A stretch of 64,000 nt of DNA from NCBI GenBank assembly GCA_021613335.1, contig JAJTWR010000332.1:2759001-2823000 (forward strand), given 5' to 3'. Below, piece after piece: positions 1 to 13,121 of the stretch. The position numbers and the translations under genes were made by a program. The notes below the pieces were generated by a model. That model did no database searches. It saw nothing but the letters and a program-made list of their open reading frames with translations, and had not been told where the DNA came from. The DNA comes from Whitmania pigra. Lineage: Eukaryota; Annelida; Clitellata; Hirudinida; Haemopidae. The number at the start of each line of letters is the position of its first letter. The stretch's first letter is position 1.

Positions 1-154
1 CTGAACCAATTCTTCGTGAAGGATTTGTCTCACAGAACGGGCAGACAACCGAAGAGCAGATGCGTGTTTGAGGGAAGACCGTCCGGGGATCTCAAAAACA
101 GATTGTCTCAATGTTTTGGGGTGACCTGTTGTTGCTGTTCGTTTGTTTTTTTTT

Positions 155-533
155 TTATTAACGGCCATTTCATATCTAGATGATTAGGACGGTGCTCCCG
201 CAGCGGGGTTTGAATCCGCGCTGCCATCGTGAGAGGCGCAGCCTTGACCGTTAGGCCATGTGGGCGCACATGTTGCTGTTCGTGGAAGGCCGGGTTTCTT
301 CTTTACATCACCAATTTCCCGGAAGCTTATTACCCATTGACTGCCGGCATGGAACACGACCACGGGACAATATTGAAATGTCTACGGAATGCACTTTGCG
401 TGGCGACGACTGAGCGACCGCTTGAAAAATATGGCTCAAAAGCGAGAGCGCGTTTCAACTTTGACCACAAAACAAACAAAGGGTGGGTAGGTAGCTTATT
501 AACGAACATTTCATAACTAGATGATTAGGATGG
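155..533. repeat. 38-bp near-identical direct repeats flanking the tRNA-like sequence
   Basis: Positions 155-192 and 496-533 both read TTATTAACG, two variable bases, CATTTCATA, one variable base, CTAGATGATTAGGA, one variable base, GG. The copies differ at about four sites and lie 341 bp apart. They may mark a tandem pair of repeat units or an unequal duplication that contains the tRNA-like segment. Confidence 0.6.
191..267 (-). repeat. tRNA-Glu(CTC)-like sequence, probable SINE head or tRNA pseudogene
   Basis: Read on the minus strand, the segment has a D-arm like tRNA-Glu (TGGCCTAACGGTCAAGG), an anticodon loop CTCTCAC with anticodon CTC, and a B box in TTCAAACCCC. The acceptor stem has two mismatches and the T stem one, so a working tRNA is unlikely. 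It sits between two near-identical 38-bp direct repeats (155-192 and 496-533), which favours a retroposed or rearranged copy over a host tRNA gene. Confidence 0.6.
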
Positions 534-1489
534 AAACAAACAAATAAGCAACGCACGTTAAGAACCAAACTTTAAGCCCCGCCCTCTCGAATAAGCCCAT
601 ACCTATCATCCATGGAGCAACCATCGCTTCAGGGCGCCAAATTCAAATAAGCAAGTTGCTCTGATCCACTATTATGTAATAAATATTGATGTCGGAAGCT
701 TTCCTATTTTAATAATAATAATAATTAATCTGTAAGGCATGGCATCAGAAGAGACATGCCGCCATGGCTAAGACTGTGATGACATCAATAATAAGCTGAA
801 CAGAAAATTCAGTTACTGCCTGATCCCACATCAGCACCATCAGCAACAGTGCAACCACTCTCATCTCTCATTTTTAGCGCATCTATCTTTTTAGTATCAT
901 CATGAAATTTCTTTGCTTATGTGATGCATGTGCTGGGTAGTCACAAAATTTTGAGCTACTGCTACACCCCCTACTTGAGAGTAAATAACTGGGCCAGTCT
1001 GCAGTATGATGGTGGATGCCCATAAACCTCTGCGCCAGTCCTTGACAAGTACAAAATGGTTTCTTTGGTTGATGAAGACCCAGAGAGATTCGCTGCCTTG
1101 CCGCGCCACTCTCACTTGGTGACCGTAAGCTTATAACACCTTATCTATAAAGGTTTGACTACGATAACTCAGTTTTGATTAGATTACTTTTATGTCTCCT
1201 CCAGCGTTTCATCAATGCAACAGTCATATACGGCAAAAGAAAAAACCATGTTGTTCTTATTTTTCAAGACCTTGAATGGCCAATCATTCATCAATGACTA
1301 TAAAATTTTCACTCTAATCTTCAACTCTCTCCTAGGTCATACTTGCATTTCACCAGTGCCTCCATACCCTGAGAAAACGTTGACAATCAAATGTTATTCT
1401 CAAAAAGTTTAATTTAATTAATAATTAAGTTTAAAATTTAAATTACTTATCTTTTTAAAGCTTTAGTTACGACTTAATATAAGTCATAC

Positions 1490-1561
1490 AGTGGCGAATG
1501 TAGAACACTTCGGCAAGAGGGGGGTAAATACTAGAACCCCTTAAGTTCTACCGACGCCTAG
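1490..1561. mobile_element. Short hAT-like MITE
   Basis: The left end CAGTGGCGAATGTAGAAC and the reverse complement of the right end (CTAGGCGTCGGTAGAAC) form an imperfect terminal inverted repeat around about 35 bp, with a G-run typical of small hAT derivatives. No clean 8-bp target duplication is visible. It is too small to encode anything. Confidence 0.4.
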
Positions 1562-4500
1562 TATTAATATAATAACTCATCATAATAAACAAATTAGTCC
1601 GATACTTGAAGCCCCTTTGTGGAATAAAGCTGCTCTTAAAATACTTAGACTTAAAAAACAGTAATTTCCTTATTCTTTGTCAAACGTCTGACCACGAATG
1701 TTATTTAGAACTGCTTTCACTAACACTTGGACTGGCAGGTAGGCCATTCATCTACCCGTCCACCCAGCCACTCACTCCAGGTTTGCCCCTCTGCTAACAG
1801 CTTGTTAGGATGCATCTTCCAAAAGAAAGGAGGATACAAAAATCATACCTACACGGTTGATCTTACGCTTGTTCTCTTCAGAGCTATCCCTGCTTTCTCA
1901 TGCACAGGGATGTCGTTTCAGATTTTCCAAGGGCCAAACCCTCGTAAAACTTTAAGGAGTCACCTTTGTCATTCTATCCTAAGGTCAAGCAACTTAAAAA
2001 GACTGAATTTCTCTTTGATTAAGGTTGATAACCAAAGAAGTCATATGAAGGAATGAAGGAATAGTAAACACAATTTTCATGTGTAGAAATGAGTCTTGAA
2101 ATTATGGAATTACAGCCAATTCATCAATGAATTTTCATGCTAACGTTGCAAATATTTGTTTTAAAAAATACTTTTAAAAAGTTGAAAAAATGCAGAAAAT
2201 TACACTGTTAATACGTTAGAAAGTGTCAGGTCTTAACATGCATTTTATACCCGGCCCCAGGTCGATTCCTAATTATAGGGAATTGTAATCATATTATTAA
2301 AGATTTTTTATTTCTAAATTTTAAATTTGTGCCTAGTTTTTCTCTTACGCTGCATAAGGCTAGCGACACTTCGTAACACGCAGTATGAAATGTTCGAATT
2401 ATATGTTTCAAAATTTCCATATATAAATGATAATTTTTGACCATAATTAATAAGAGTAATTTCCATGATAAGAGGTCTATAAATCAATTGAATTAAATTA
2501 CAAAAGTAAAGTATATTTCTTGACATTATTGCATAATTTGTGATATTAGGAATGGTTTGATTAAAATTTTTTGTTCAAATTTGTGCAGTTTGTTAAAATA
2601 AAGCGCACTCAGCATCAAGCGATTTTATTTTATATATGGGAGTATCCATAGTAACATAATATATTAAACCAAATCAAACTTAGTTTATAAATAATTTATA
2701 TTAAATACTAATATATTTATTTTTTAAATTTTGTTTTTGAAAATAACATATTTGTTTATTAGATTTTTACTTATGAAAACCTTTAAACGACTCCGTACTT
2801 TGCAAGCAGACAACCAATCACATTCTTGCTATACATCCGTTTATTCATTTATTAGGTCGTGACCTCTTACCTTACGTGCGCTGATGTTGCTCTGTTGTGG
2901 ATTTTAACTTAAATTTCTTTGTTAATCGGACGATCGGAAAGATAAATTGATTAGGAAATGAATGCCCAACCGATGGATATTTGATCTGGAGTTCAGCAAT
3001 ACTCTGACTTCCTGGACAAGTAATGCATACTTATATTTTGCTAAAGCTTAATAGATAGTTTTAAATAATGTTTACAATTTTGTTGTATACGATCTTTCTT
3101 TTTGTCATGATTGTCTGAACGTTAATTATGTTGGGGATCGGATAACCGATACATTTTGTTAAAATGTAATATCTACCGCGATCTTAGGAAACTAACACTG
3201 AATTATTCACGTACATTTTGAGTCATTCAAAAGGCATTAGCCTGTCTGACCTTTGATATTTGTTGAAAAGGTTGAGTTCAAGATGGCGTTTGAAAGTAGA
3301 TTAAGACATGATCCAGATTCATAATTTATGCTAATGTAACATTTTTGAGTTTGTTTATGAATAACTTTTTATTTTTCAACTAGATGCCAAATATTTGAGT
3401 GTGTATTAAAGGAAATCATGTAATGTCAGTTTGCAACATTGTATGTTTATAGATTTATAGATCCATTAAAATGTTGAATCTTTGGAGATTACATTTTAAA
3501 TGAATTGCCAATAAAGAGCCTCTCTGACTGGAGTGCTAATAATGCACACTTAAGTCTGATTAGCATGCTTCATTTGTGTGATCTGCTTTCCTAATGTTGC
3601 ATGATGATCAACAAATATGACCCTGCTCATGGATTTGCATTCAAGTTTTTGACCTTTCTCTTTTTATCAGTGTTTGTTTTGGTACATGAGTTTAAAGGAT
3701 TTCGACCTATTTATTTTTCTGTTGAGCTCACTTAGATTTCCATTCACCTTTACACACATTCCGTGCTAGGGATCAATTATTCCAGCAGTTGCAGGCTGTT
3801 GAATATCCTGCATTGAATTGTGCATACATCTGTTGCAAACTATTTGTAGGATAAGCAATTTGACTTATGTGATCATTAACTTTTTAAGAAGTACAGAAGT
3901 TGCTCTGGGCTTTATTTGACTTTGCCTGACCTTGCACAGTCTTCTAATAACCCAGGCAAATGTTTTTGAGTGTCTTATTGTGAACTTTAATAATTAAAAT
4001 ATCAAGAATAATTATTGCATGCTTGTTAAACTGCAAAACAAGGATTTGTGGAAACGTAAGTCTAGCATAACTAAAAATGTAGTCAAATAAGTAAATGATA
4101 TTAAAAATATTTTCTACACGCTTTAAATTGCAATAATAAAACTATAAAATATATCAGAGAAATTTGGACATTTTGAACCAAAAAAAGTAACTGAAATAGC
4201 GAGTGCTTTGAGATAGACAATAAAAATTCATTTAGTTTGCATTAATAATTACTTAACTAAGCATTAATGTGATAAGTAGGATTAAAAGGATTATTAAGAC
4301 TTCACTGATGGGAAATTCATGTGGTGAAATCATTAAAGTTGATTAAATACTAAATGAAATTTGATTAAAACTCATGATCATGCAGCTCAATATGGAATTT
4401 TAGAAGGCATCTGACTTAGAATTTGTTCAGCAAATTGAGGAATTCAAAGAATTTTCTTTTCCAAACTGATGTTGTAGCTGCTTGTTATCTGTTATATTTC

Positions 4501-6964
4501 CTTGTGTGAAAAGTTTTCAAGCTGAGAACTGTTTGTGATTGTTGAATTTTCTAATAAATCTTAATGTGCTCCTTAATTATGAATCGATATATCTGCTGAT
4601 AAAGACTCTTCAGGTCTGCATTAATTAGCCGCTCTTAAATTGTTGACTCTTCAGAAGCAGTAGAAATTAATTAGCAACAAGGTTAGCAGACGTGGGAAGG
4701 TATAAGGAGAGATACTTATATATCTATAGAGAGAGGATTGAACTCCTGCTTACTGGGATCTGCAGGGCGAGATTTGCATATTCTAATGCAGACGATGTGC
4801 AGGTGTTGCAGGTATAACGAGGAGTTTTCTTAGGGGAAGAATTCGTCTAACGAGTGCGACCCACAGTCACTAGCAATGAATAGATCGGTGTTATGGCGCT
4901 TTCATCGAAGCGTAGGTTATTCTTTTCTCGTCAACTTTCTCCTCACTCACTTTCATTCTCTCGCTTGGCATTATGTAAAAGGTCACCGTATAATTGGAGT
5001 GCAGGAGGCTCTGGTGTTTGTGTTGAGCGTGCGCGCGCTTGGCGCGTGCATTGGCATCTCGTTTTTCCTTATAGAATTATTTGATTCCTTGCTGTGAGCT
5101 CCTTAAAACGATGCACAGCTGAAGCCCCCCAATTAGAACTTTTTCAGGCAAAAAGATATAAGATATCTTTATCTTATCTTATCGAGCAAACCTGCAGTTG
5201 ACCATAGATCACTTGAACTCTCTAAATCGGGCTTCAGGTCCTTCTCGCTGTGGTTTTTTTAATATTTTATTTCAGGGTCTATCTTAGGAAGGACAATCAA
5301 CTAGAAATGACTGCAACCAAGTTTGTATTCCTCAAGAAAAGGGGCAATACCACCATACAGAACTCTCCAATCTGTTGAGCAGTAGTTTATGTGCTCGATA
5401 AGCCACCTACATTGAAAGAGGAACGAATGCAAGGAATTAAAACTGGAAATGTGTAATCTAGTGTGTGTTGCTTCGTCTGTGAAGACGCCAAGATTGCTTC
5501 TTGCCGTGACCTTCCTAGTTGAAACACATTCTTAGGAATGTGCTGGTGGAAATGTACGCATATTTTACATCAGTCATAATTATAAAACACTGATTATCTA
5601 AATTATATCTGATCCGTGAATAATAATATTTATAATAATTGAATAATTTTTGCTTGATGGTTCGTTAAAAACACTCGTGAGGAGAATAAAGGTCAGGTTA
5701 CCTCCTTCGTCGGTCGGAGCACTGCGGTGTCGCGTTCATGACCTGATTCGACTCATCAACTCTCCCGGGGCAGATGATGTATACATGATCAACTGCTCCT
5801 GAGTAATCCCTCCTCTTAATCATCCTCATGGCGCTGGGTGCCATTCATCGACTTCACCATCATAATCATCATAATCATTCAACTTATTATCATAACCACT
5901 TTTGATCATAATTTGTAATTTCTGCTCCAATGGTAAAATTAAGTGGTTAAGGCATTTCAAATGATTATGACATTTATTAATCGTGATGCGAACGCACTAT
6001 TTATAAATGCCACCTTCATGCATGATTGCTCTCATATATTGATAATTTATCATCTGTAACTTTGATCTCTCCTATATGGAAACCTGTTGTAAGAATACCA
6101 TCCTAATCATTTAGTTGCGTAATGGACGTAATGGACGTGCACACTCGCAACTGGTTACGAATTAATGAATTGTTCAGTTAATTAACTTAATAATACTATT
6201 TAGTATTCAATTGACCTCAGTATGTGTTAAATATACTGGGAACCAAAAACTTACTTTCATTTTCGAAACTGGATAAAATAATGATAAGAATATACATTAT
6301 AATGTATAAGAATATACATTATTTTATTACATGGGTTATTACCATAGTCATTATTAGGAAATTGCGGAGAAAAATCTTTCTGAATTTTCTGATACTGAAA
6401 ATCATTGCGTTTCATAATCATCATCAGAGTCGTCGTGAACATCATCAATACCATGGATTGGTTTTACTTTCTTCTGTCCTGTTAGCTGCCGATGACTTGA
6501 AAAATCCTGCTCTGATGACTTGAAAGAGCCTGCTCTGATTATTCTGGAGAATAACGACTGAATTATGACGCATTGATTGTTTGATCACTGCTTGGTCTAT
6601 TTTTGACCTTTTAATTGAGTTGGAGCAGAACTGACACCCAGCCATTGTTTAAAGAGGGCGGCAATGTTTACACTGCACGAGACCTTGATAAGATTAAACA
6701 TTATTTAGGTCTTATTGTTGTATTTATAATGAATTGTCCATCACCATAATAGCAAAGATATAAAATAGTCATGTTAAATATTTCACTTGAATTTGTACAA
6801 ACTGCTATTAACAAAAAAGATTATTTGGTCAAAATTAATAATTACCTGGTGTGCTTCCTTCCAGAGCACTCCATGTCACGTGGGTCCTTGAAATTGTAGA
6901 GGACAAGACCAAAGTTCACTCAAAGCAAGAATTACTGTCATAAATGCTAGTTTTGTGAGCAAGG

Positions 6965-9900
6965 ATGCCGAACGAAAAGGCGTTCATAAAGTCCGAGGCA
7001 ATCTCCCCCCACTACGAGCCCCACGACTGCAGGTCCAAAAGTCTGGTGGCAGTGGAGAACTCCAATCCTGAAATCATCCACGTTGTGAATGTCGGCTCCA
7101 ATCAGCATGTCGTCAGACCGCAGCACATGGCCGTCATAGGCTCGAACTCTCTCAATGGACTTCAGACCATATCGCTTCCAGGAGATACAGAACTCAACAT
7201 AAACCTCCCGTTGAACTTGGTTAGGAATTCTTTCCACACATCTGCTCATACTGCTGTCTTTATTGCTGGAATGGGAAGTATTGAGTAATCATTGAAGCAG
7301 CGTCTCGGAGTTGTTTGTCTTCTTGTTGTTTAATCATTACCATAACCATTTCTTGGAACGTAAGCAATGCTTTAACCAAAGATTTGCTTTATTCATGGTG
7401 AATGAGAAATACTGTATATGAAGCTTATGGTTGTGTTCTATTCAATATTTTAAAATATTCATTTAAATATAGACATTATATATTTTATTTATTGTAATAA
7501 AAATTGTTGAAATAATTAAAAACAATGTTTTTGTTTCACAGGCAACCTCCCATGATGGTGGACCTCAGAAAGTCCTGATGGCCAACCTGTTGACCCCCAA
7601 CTTTACTGCAAAGTTGAAAGAGGTCAGCCAGAATAGAGAACCATTCGCCAATTTCGATGTAGAGGCAAAGTTGAAGGTAACACTTAAAATAGATAAATGT
7701 CAAAAAGGAAAGAAAAAGAGTTCATGACATTAATCACGCATTAGGAGGCAAGAGATGATTGGTTATTCCTGATTTGTGGTTTAGTCAAGTTATTTTAAGC
7801 TGTATCAAGTTACTTCTGATCTTGTCAAGTCAGGAGTTCAATTTAAAACTTAGTTGGTGTTGATTCTATGTAAGTTAACTAATAGCAAAAATACCACTTT
7901 CTCAGTTAAATAATCATAACTATTAACATAACAGTTGATTGTAACCGCACTTTACTAAGTGGCTAAGGTGAATGACTTGGTCTCTTGAACGTTTCAAGAT
8001 GATGCAGATGAACTCATGTCCTTGCTAAGCAGCCTCTTCTCATTGTGTTTGATTTCCTGTTAACTTTGCACTCAAAATCTCAGACAAGAGCAATTCAATC
8101 TCTTCATGCAGGTGGAGAGCTTTAAGCATGCAAAGGTACTGAAAGAAAATCATGGACCACTCTGCATTCTTTCACTCAAACTGTCAGCCTCCTTGTTTTC
8201 TTTGTCACTCTCTTGGTCTATTACCTCGGGGTGGCAGCTGCTACTTCGATCAATAAGAACTAATAAGTTAATGTCAGCAATAAAATAATCTCTAAACTAA
8301 ATTGAACGACAATGCCTTAGTTTTAGAGCCTTGGGAGCAAGTGCTTGCCTAAAGAAGTTAAAGATGAGCTTAATTCATTGACAGGAAATACAACAGCAGG
8401 CTCCCTTGAGGCCACTGGCAGGAGAGAAACACGAGCTCTGCGTTGTGTGCGATGATAAGGCTTCAGGTTGTTGTCGTATTACATATTACATATTCTGTCA
8501 TTCTTTTTTTCAACTTTAACGTGATTAATTACTCTCAAGAATATATTTTATAGCAAAATTTCAGTTGAAGTGTCTCGACTTAAATCTGTTTAAAGCAGTC
8601 ATTTGTTCAAACAGGTCGGCATTACGGGGTCATAAGTTGCGAAGGTTGCAAGGGCTTCTTTAAAAGAAGCATTCGCAGGCAGTTGGCCTACGCGTGTCGA
8701 GGGAGCAGAGATTGCCCCATCAACAAACATTACAGAAATCGTTGCCAGTACTGCAGACTTCAGAAGTGTTTAGAGAGAGGAATGAGGACTGAATGTAAGT
8801 CCTCCGATGATTCGCTTTATCCCCGGATGATGTTTGTCATTGTGCATTCCTTCTCCCATCCATCTCTCCTGCTATGCACGCTCAAAGTGGAAACATTAAG
8901 CTTAAGCTATCGCATTTCATGAATATTAAAACCTGTGCCCCATTTATGGGACATCAATTAAAGGGCACTGTGCATTGCATCTAAAGCATTCGCTGACCCC
9001 TTTTTTTTTGACCTCCCTCGTTGATATAATTCATTATTCTTGAACCAAACAAGAAAGACTCTTTTAAAGCTTAAAAAGTGAAATAAATTATATTCATTTA
9101 AGTGCAAAATAAATTAAAGTCATTTAAATACAAATTATCTCTCGAACACGGCAAGACCGAAAACGATTCCTTTGATGTTGGAGCGAAAAGAGATTAATTA
9201 GCATTCGTGGGGACTTTGTCACTTTTAGCCGTGCAACAGGAAAGGAAGCCGTACGATGGCAGGGATCGATCACTCACTGCCCCTTCACAGAAACTCTACA
9301 TCCAGAAGGACCATCACGATCATCACCTGCATCATCAGGGTCTTACCAGTGATCACTCGGAGGTTAGCAGATGGATTAAAGATAAAATACCTACCACCCA
9401 GTGTTATATATGTTATGACAAGTGATGACGTCTATGATGACTAATTGTGATGAAAAATGATTGAATGAGGTGATATCTTGGTTCTCGATGGAGCATTTAT
9501 TAAAGCAGTTATTAATCGAAAACAACTGAATTGGGAGATGAATTTTACAAATTATTTAAAATAGTTCAACTCTGAAACTAAAGTAGTAGCGTAATTAGGT
9601 TTAAAACTATTTTCCAGAACGACATCAACGCTTATGTGATTTGTTCAACTGTACCAAGTCCGTCTCATAACGCAGGTACAACGAGCTGCCTATCTTCAGA
9701 CTCCAAACTCACTTCGTTAAACTTATTTCATATCACATTATTGCTTATTATAGTGCTTATTAGTTGTTTTATTCAATCGAGACAAACTTTACATTTTGCC
9801 GCGATACGTTGAATTGAATCAGTGTGACAACTTTCTGATGTGCTCCTGTTTTTCTTATTTCCAGGTTGCACTGATTTGATGTTGTTATGAGTAGGTCATG

Positions 9901-10690
9901 CGCTTGTTATATCTGGTCCAGCTGCTTATTTATAGCACACAATGATGGCAGAACTTTTTTATTTATGAGTCGCGTAATAGTCATCATGTCGTATACAATT
10001 TGTATTTTTGCGATTAAAAGATGTCTCATAAGCTCAAAAAGCTTTTAAGCTTTAAAATATCTACTTTGTCACCTCCCCAAGATCTCAGCACGTTGGCCAA
10101 CGTGGTGACCACGCTGGCTACCATGGGTCAGAAGGACGACCTGAAGAGTGCCAGCAGTCCTCAGGACAGCTCTTTAGACAACTCAGGCTTCACCAGCAGA
10201 GAGGAGACCATTGCCAGGGCTTTTGACGTCCTCTCGAAAGTTCTACAGATGCCCTCTGCGTTGGTTAGGCAATAACTACTGCTGACACTTTACTGACTTT
10301 ACATCAATACCACCACCGATGATGATGATGATGACGCCAACAATGGTAATAGTAAACGTAATTAACTGGTAATGCTAACAATCATGATGATGATGTCGAC
10401 TGATAACGGCGACGATACGTGATGATGATGTTCTATGTGGTTCTGTAAATAAATCGCTTCTTAACGAATTACGTCATCGTCTTCATCGTTGTTGCCATCA
10501 TCGGTGAGGTGCGTTTGAAGTGCTCCTAGCTTATGCAGAGTGTAATGAAGTTTACGCTCTCCATCCGACTTTACATAATCTCATTAAAATTGCCTTATTC
10601 AACATTCTTAGCACTGGATTGTGGGTGGGCTTCCTAGGTTTACCAAGTACTTGCTCGTCCATAAAACGATTACTATTGTTGTTGTTGTTG

Positions 10691-10724
<34 letters not shown>

Positions 10725-10725
10725 G

Positions 10726-10757
<32 letters not shown>

Positions 10758-13121
10758 GGTTATTATTATTGTTATTATTAGCCGGCTTATTTTAGTGTTA
10801 TTAAAGATCTGATCAATTAATGTTAACCACTTGACTAGATAAATTAACTTTTTATTATATTTTCAAGATTTTTCTTTATTATGTTTTAATTATTAATGAA
10901 ATGACTTCTTTTTAATTGCTTGAATAATTGAACATAAATAATTGAGCATTAAGTTGCATTTCAAATTCTTCCACAGGAGAATGGCAGTGAAATGCTCATG
11001 GGCTCTGAAGTTTCATCGGGGTTTAACCAAGAAGAGGCCCAGCTAAAAATTGAAGGTGAATGTTCTCACAAACGCTAACCAATTTATCAATAATCAGTTT
11101 CAAAAGCCAGTTGGCATAACAAATTGGTTATTGGCATATTGTGGAACCTTAACTGGCAATGGAACTTGGATTTAGCAATTAGCATCATTTATAAGATGTA
11201 TTGCATTTATTAACCATTTATATTGATTGACTGATTTTGTTCAACATTACAATATTTGAATGTCTTGGAATAACTATAAACTCTGAATTTTCTATTTTTC
11301 CACCAGGCTGCATCTTAGAGGAGTCCTCGTTCAACTTTGAAATAACCTTCCCGACACCACAATCATCCCACTTCACGCTGCACTTCATTTGTGAGACTGC
11401 CTCTCGACTGCTCTTTCTGACTGTCCACTGGGCACGCAGCATTAAAGCCTTTCAGATGCTCAGGTGAGCTCCTCCTCATTCGGAGTATGCACTCCACGAC
11501 ACTTGTCTGGCGTTCCTAATGTTAAGGTGTCCTGACCAAAAGCCAGCATTGTAATAATTATAGTTAATGCAATGATTATTTATTAGCTATGGCTTGTTTG
11601 TCAATGTATGATGATGATGGCGATATCAATGAATTATTTACGAGCGCTGCACTCATCCCGAGGAGGGGGCTACGAGGAAAACACTTGTGTTCCTTTAATG
11701 CCAGCTGAAATAACTGAGATGATTAAAACAATAAGGAAAATAAGTTATGTCCAGATGTTGGATCTACTTCAGTGTAAAGCATATTAACTGTGAGTTGTCA
11801 TTACATAATTATGAAGTGATGATAATAATAAAGAATTTAAATTTCAGTCTTGATGTGGCAGTTTTTATGTTCTTAGGAGAGATTGACCATGATGTTATTT
11901 ATTTGTAATATTTGTAATATTTGTTTCATTCGAAGCTCGGACTTGCAGGAGAAGTTGGTTCAGTCTTGTTGGAACCAGTTGTTCGTGCTGGGGTTGTGCC
12001 AATGTGCTGAAAACATCAACCTTCCATCCATACTCAATTCTGTCCTCATTCACCTGCAAACCAAGTTCTACAATGGTAGAAATTGCTTTGTGATGGATCT
12101 AGGATTATGATTGAAAAATGATGGCTCAACTAAATGATTTCTGTTATTATTATTATTATTAATTATTATTATTATTATTATTATCAAATGATGGACCTGT
12201 TTTAAATTTCTTTAAATTTCTTTTTCCTGTAATCAGAAAAATCCGTGGGGGAGAAGTTAAAAGAGATTCTGAGCACAACTGTATTTCTCCAGGAATACAT
12301 CAGCCACGTGAAGAGGCTCCAACTCGATAGTGCCGAGTTCGCTTATCTGAAGGCTCTCATCCTGTTTTGTCCTGGTACGTGAATGTTTGTTTATATGAAG
12401 TCTGTATTTATGCAAAGGCATGCTTTTCTCCTGCTGATAGTTGAAAGGTAGCTGAAGATATGTTAATGTAAGGCTGTTGTTAACTCCAAGATGATTACAT
12501 TCAGGTGATGTCATATCGTCTGACTTGAAGCAAAAGTTTTGTGGCATTGCCGCTCAAATGGCTGTGCACTACCGAAGTTGTTTTAATTAACCAGAGGAAG
12601 CAACTTTGCCCTACCTAATATTATCTTAATTTTCAGACAACGTCTTACAATCTGGTGCCAGAACTCAGTTGGAAGCTTTGCAGACTAAGGTCAAGAACGA
12701 ACTTCAAGTGTTCCTTGCGGGCAAAGAGTCGTGCAATCAAGTGGATCGGGTTGCGTCTCTCTTACTCCGTCTTCCCGGCCTGTCCAACTTCAAGTCTTCA
12801 CTTCTCGAGCAGCTTTTCTTCTCGGGTCTCATCGGCAACGTCGAGATCAAAAGCATCGTACCCTACATCTTCAGGCTCGATTCGGACGGTTGTCCTTCTC
12901 TAGCGAATCCGTCTCCACCTCCGTTGTCTTCTTTTGTGTCGTCGTCGGTGGCGCAGGGAAATACCCTGAAAGTCCCTTTGAATGCTTCGGATGCCCCTTC
13001 CCCGAGGTCTCCGTCTGCATCGCCACCGATCAGAGGAATGAGCAACTCTGACAGTCGTTCCATGACAGAAGAGGTTGTTGAGTGCAAAGACCCAGTGAGC
13101 ATTGTTTCATCTGTCTCGTGA
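6965..13121 (+). CDS. Nuclear receptor subfamily 2 group C (TR2/TR4 type)
   Basis: Ligand-regulated or orphan zinc-finger transcription factor acting in the nucleus; the family binds AGGTCA direct repeats. Coding exons: 6965-7219, 7542-7676, 8385-8466, 8615-8794, 9229-9362, 9618-9675, 10082-10263, 10977-11055, 11307-11463, 11936-12075, 12237-12374, 12637-13121 (674 aa, all phases agree). The DNA-binding domain spans exons 3-4, with P-box [11 protein letters not shown] and second-finger Cys residues; the intron at KASG/RHYG is at a classical receptor position. The hinge [16 protein letters not shown] and the stretch [13 protein letters not shown] are TR2/TR4 signatures. The ligand-binding domain runs from ETASRLLFL to [13 protein letters not shown]. 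An upstream in-frame TGA supports the ATG at 6965. Odd points: CVVCDD instead of the usual CVVCGD in finger 1, and a roughly 80-residue Ser/Pro-rich tail beyond the domain. Subfamily call firm; one pre-duplication NR2C or one paralogue cannot be decided. Confidence 0.95.
10678..10778. repeat. GTT/ATT microsatellite in an NR2C intron
   Basis: Short GTT run followed by interrupted ATT triplets, broken by two AAGGTT units. It lies in the intron after the exon ending at 10263. The hydrophobic open frames it creates are artefacts of the triplet repeat. Confidence 0.9.
12141..12184. repeat. ATT microsatellite in an NR2C intron
   Basis: Imperfect ATT triplets between the exons ending at 12075 and starting at 12237. 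Confidence 0.85.

Larger units (their letters stand above)
1..6964. other. Upstream flank of NR2C, no gene found
   Basis: I find no convincing coding exon here. All open frames are short and lack splice context or a recognisable motif. The region holds a tRNA-like repeat near the left edge, a small MITE near 1.5 kb and long AT-rich stretches. A slightly more GC-rich patch at about 4.75-5.1 kb could carry an untranslated first exon or promoter of NR2C, but nothing in the sequence proves it. Confidence 0.6.

Noticed and set aside
10520..10812. Leu/Val/Ile-rich open frames resembling membrane proteins
   Set aside because: They come from a GTT/ATT triplet run inside an NR2C intron.
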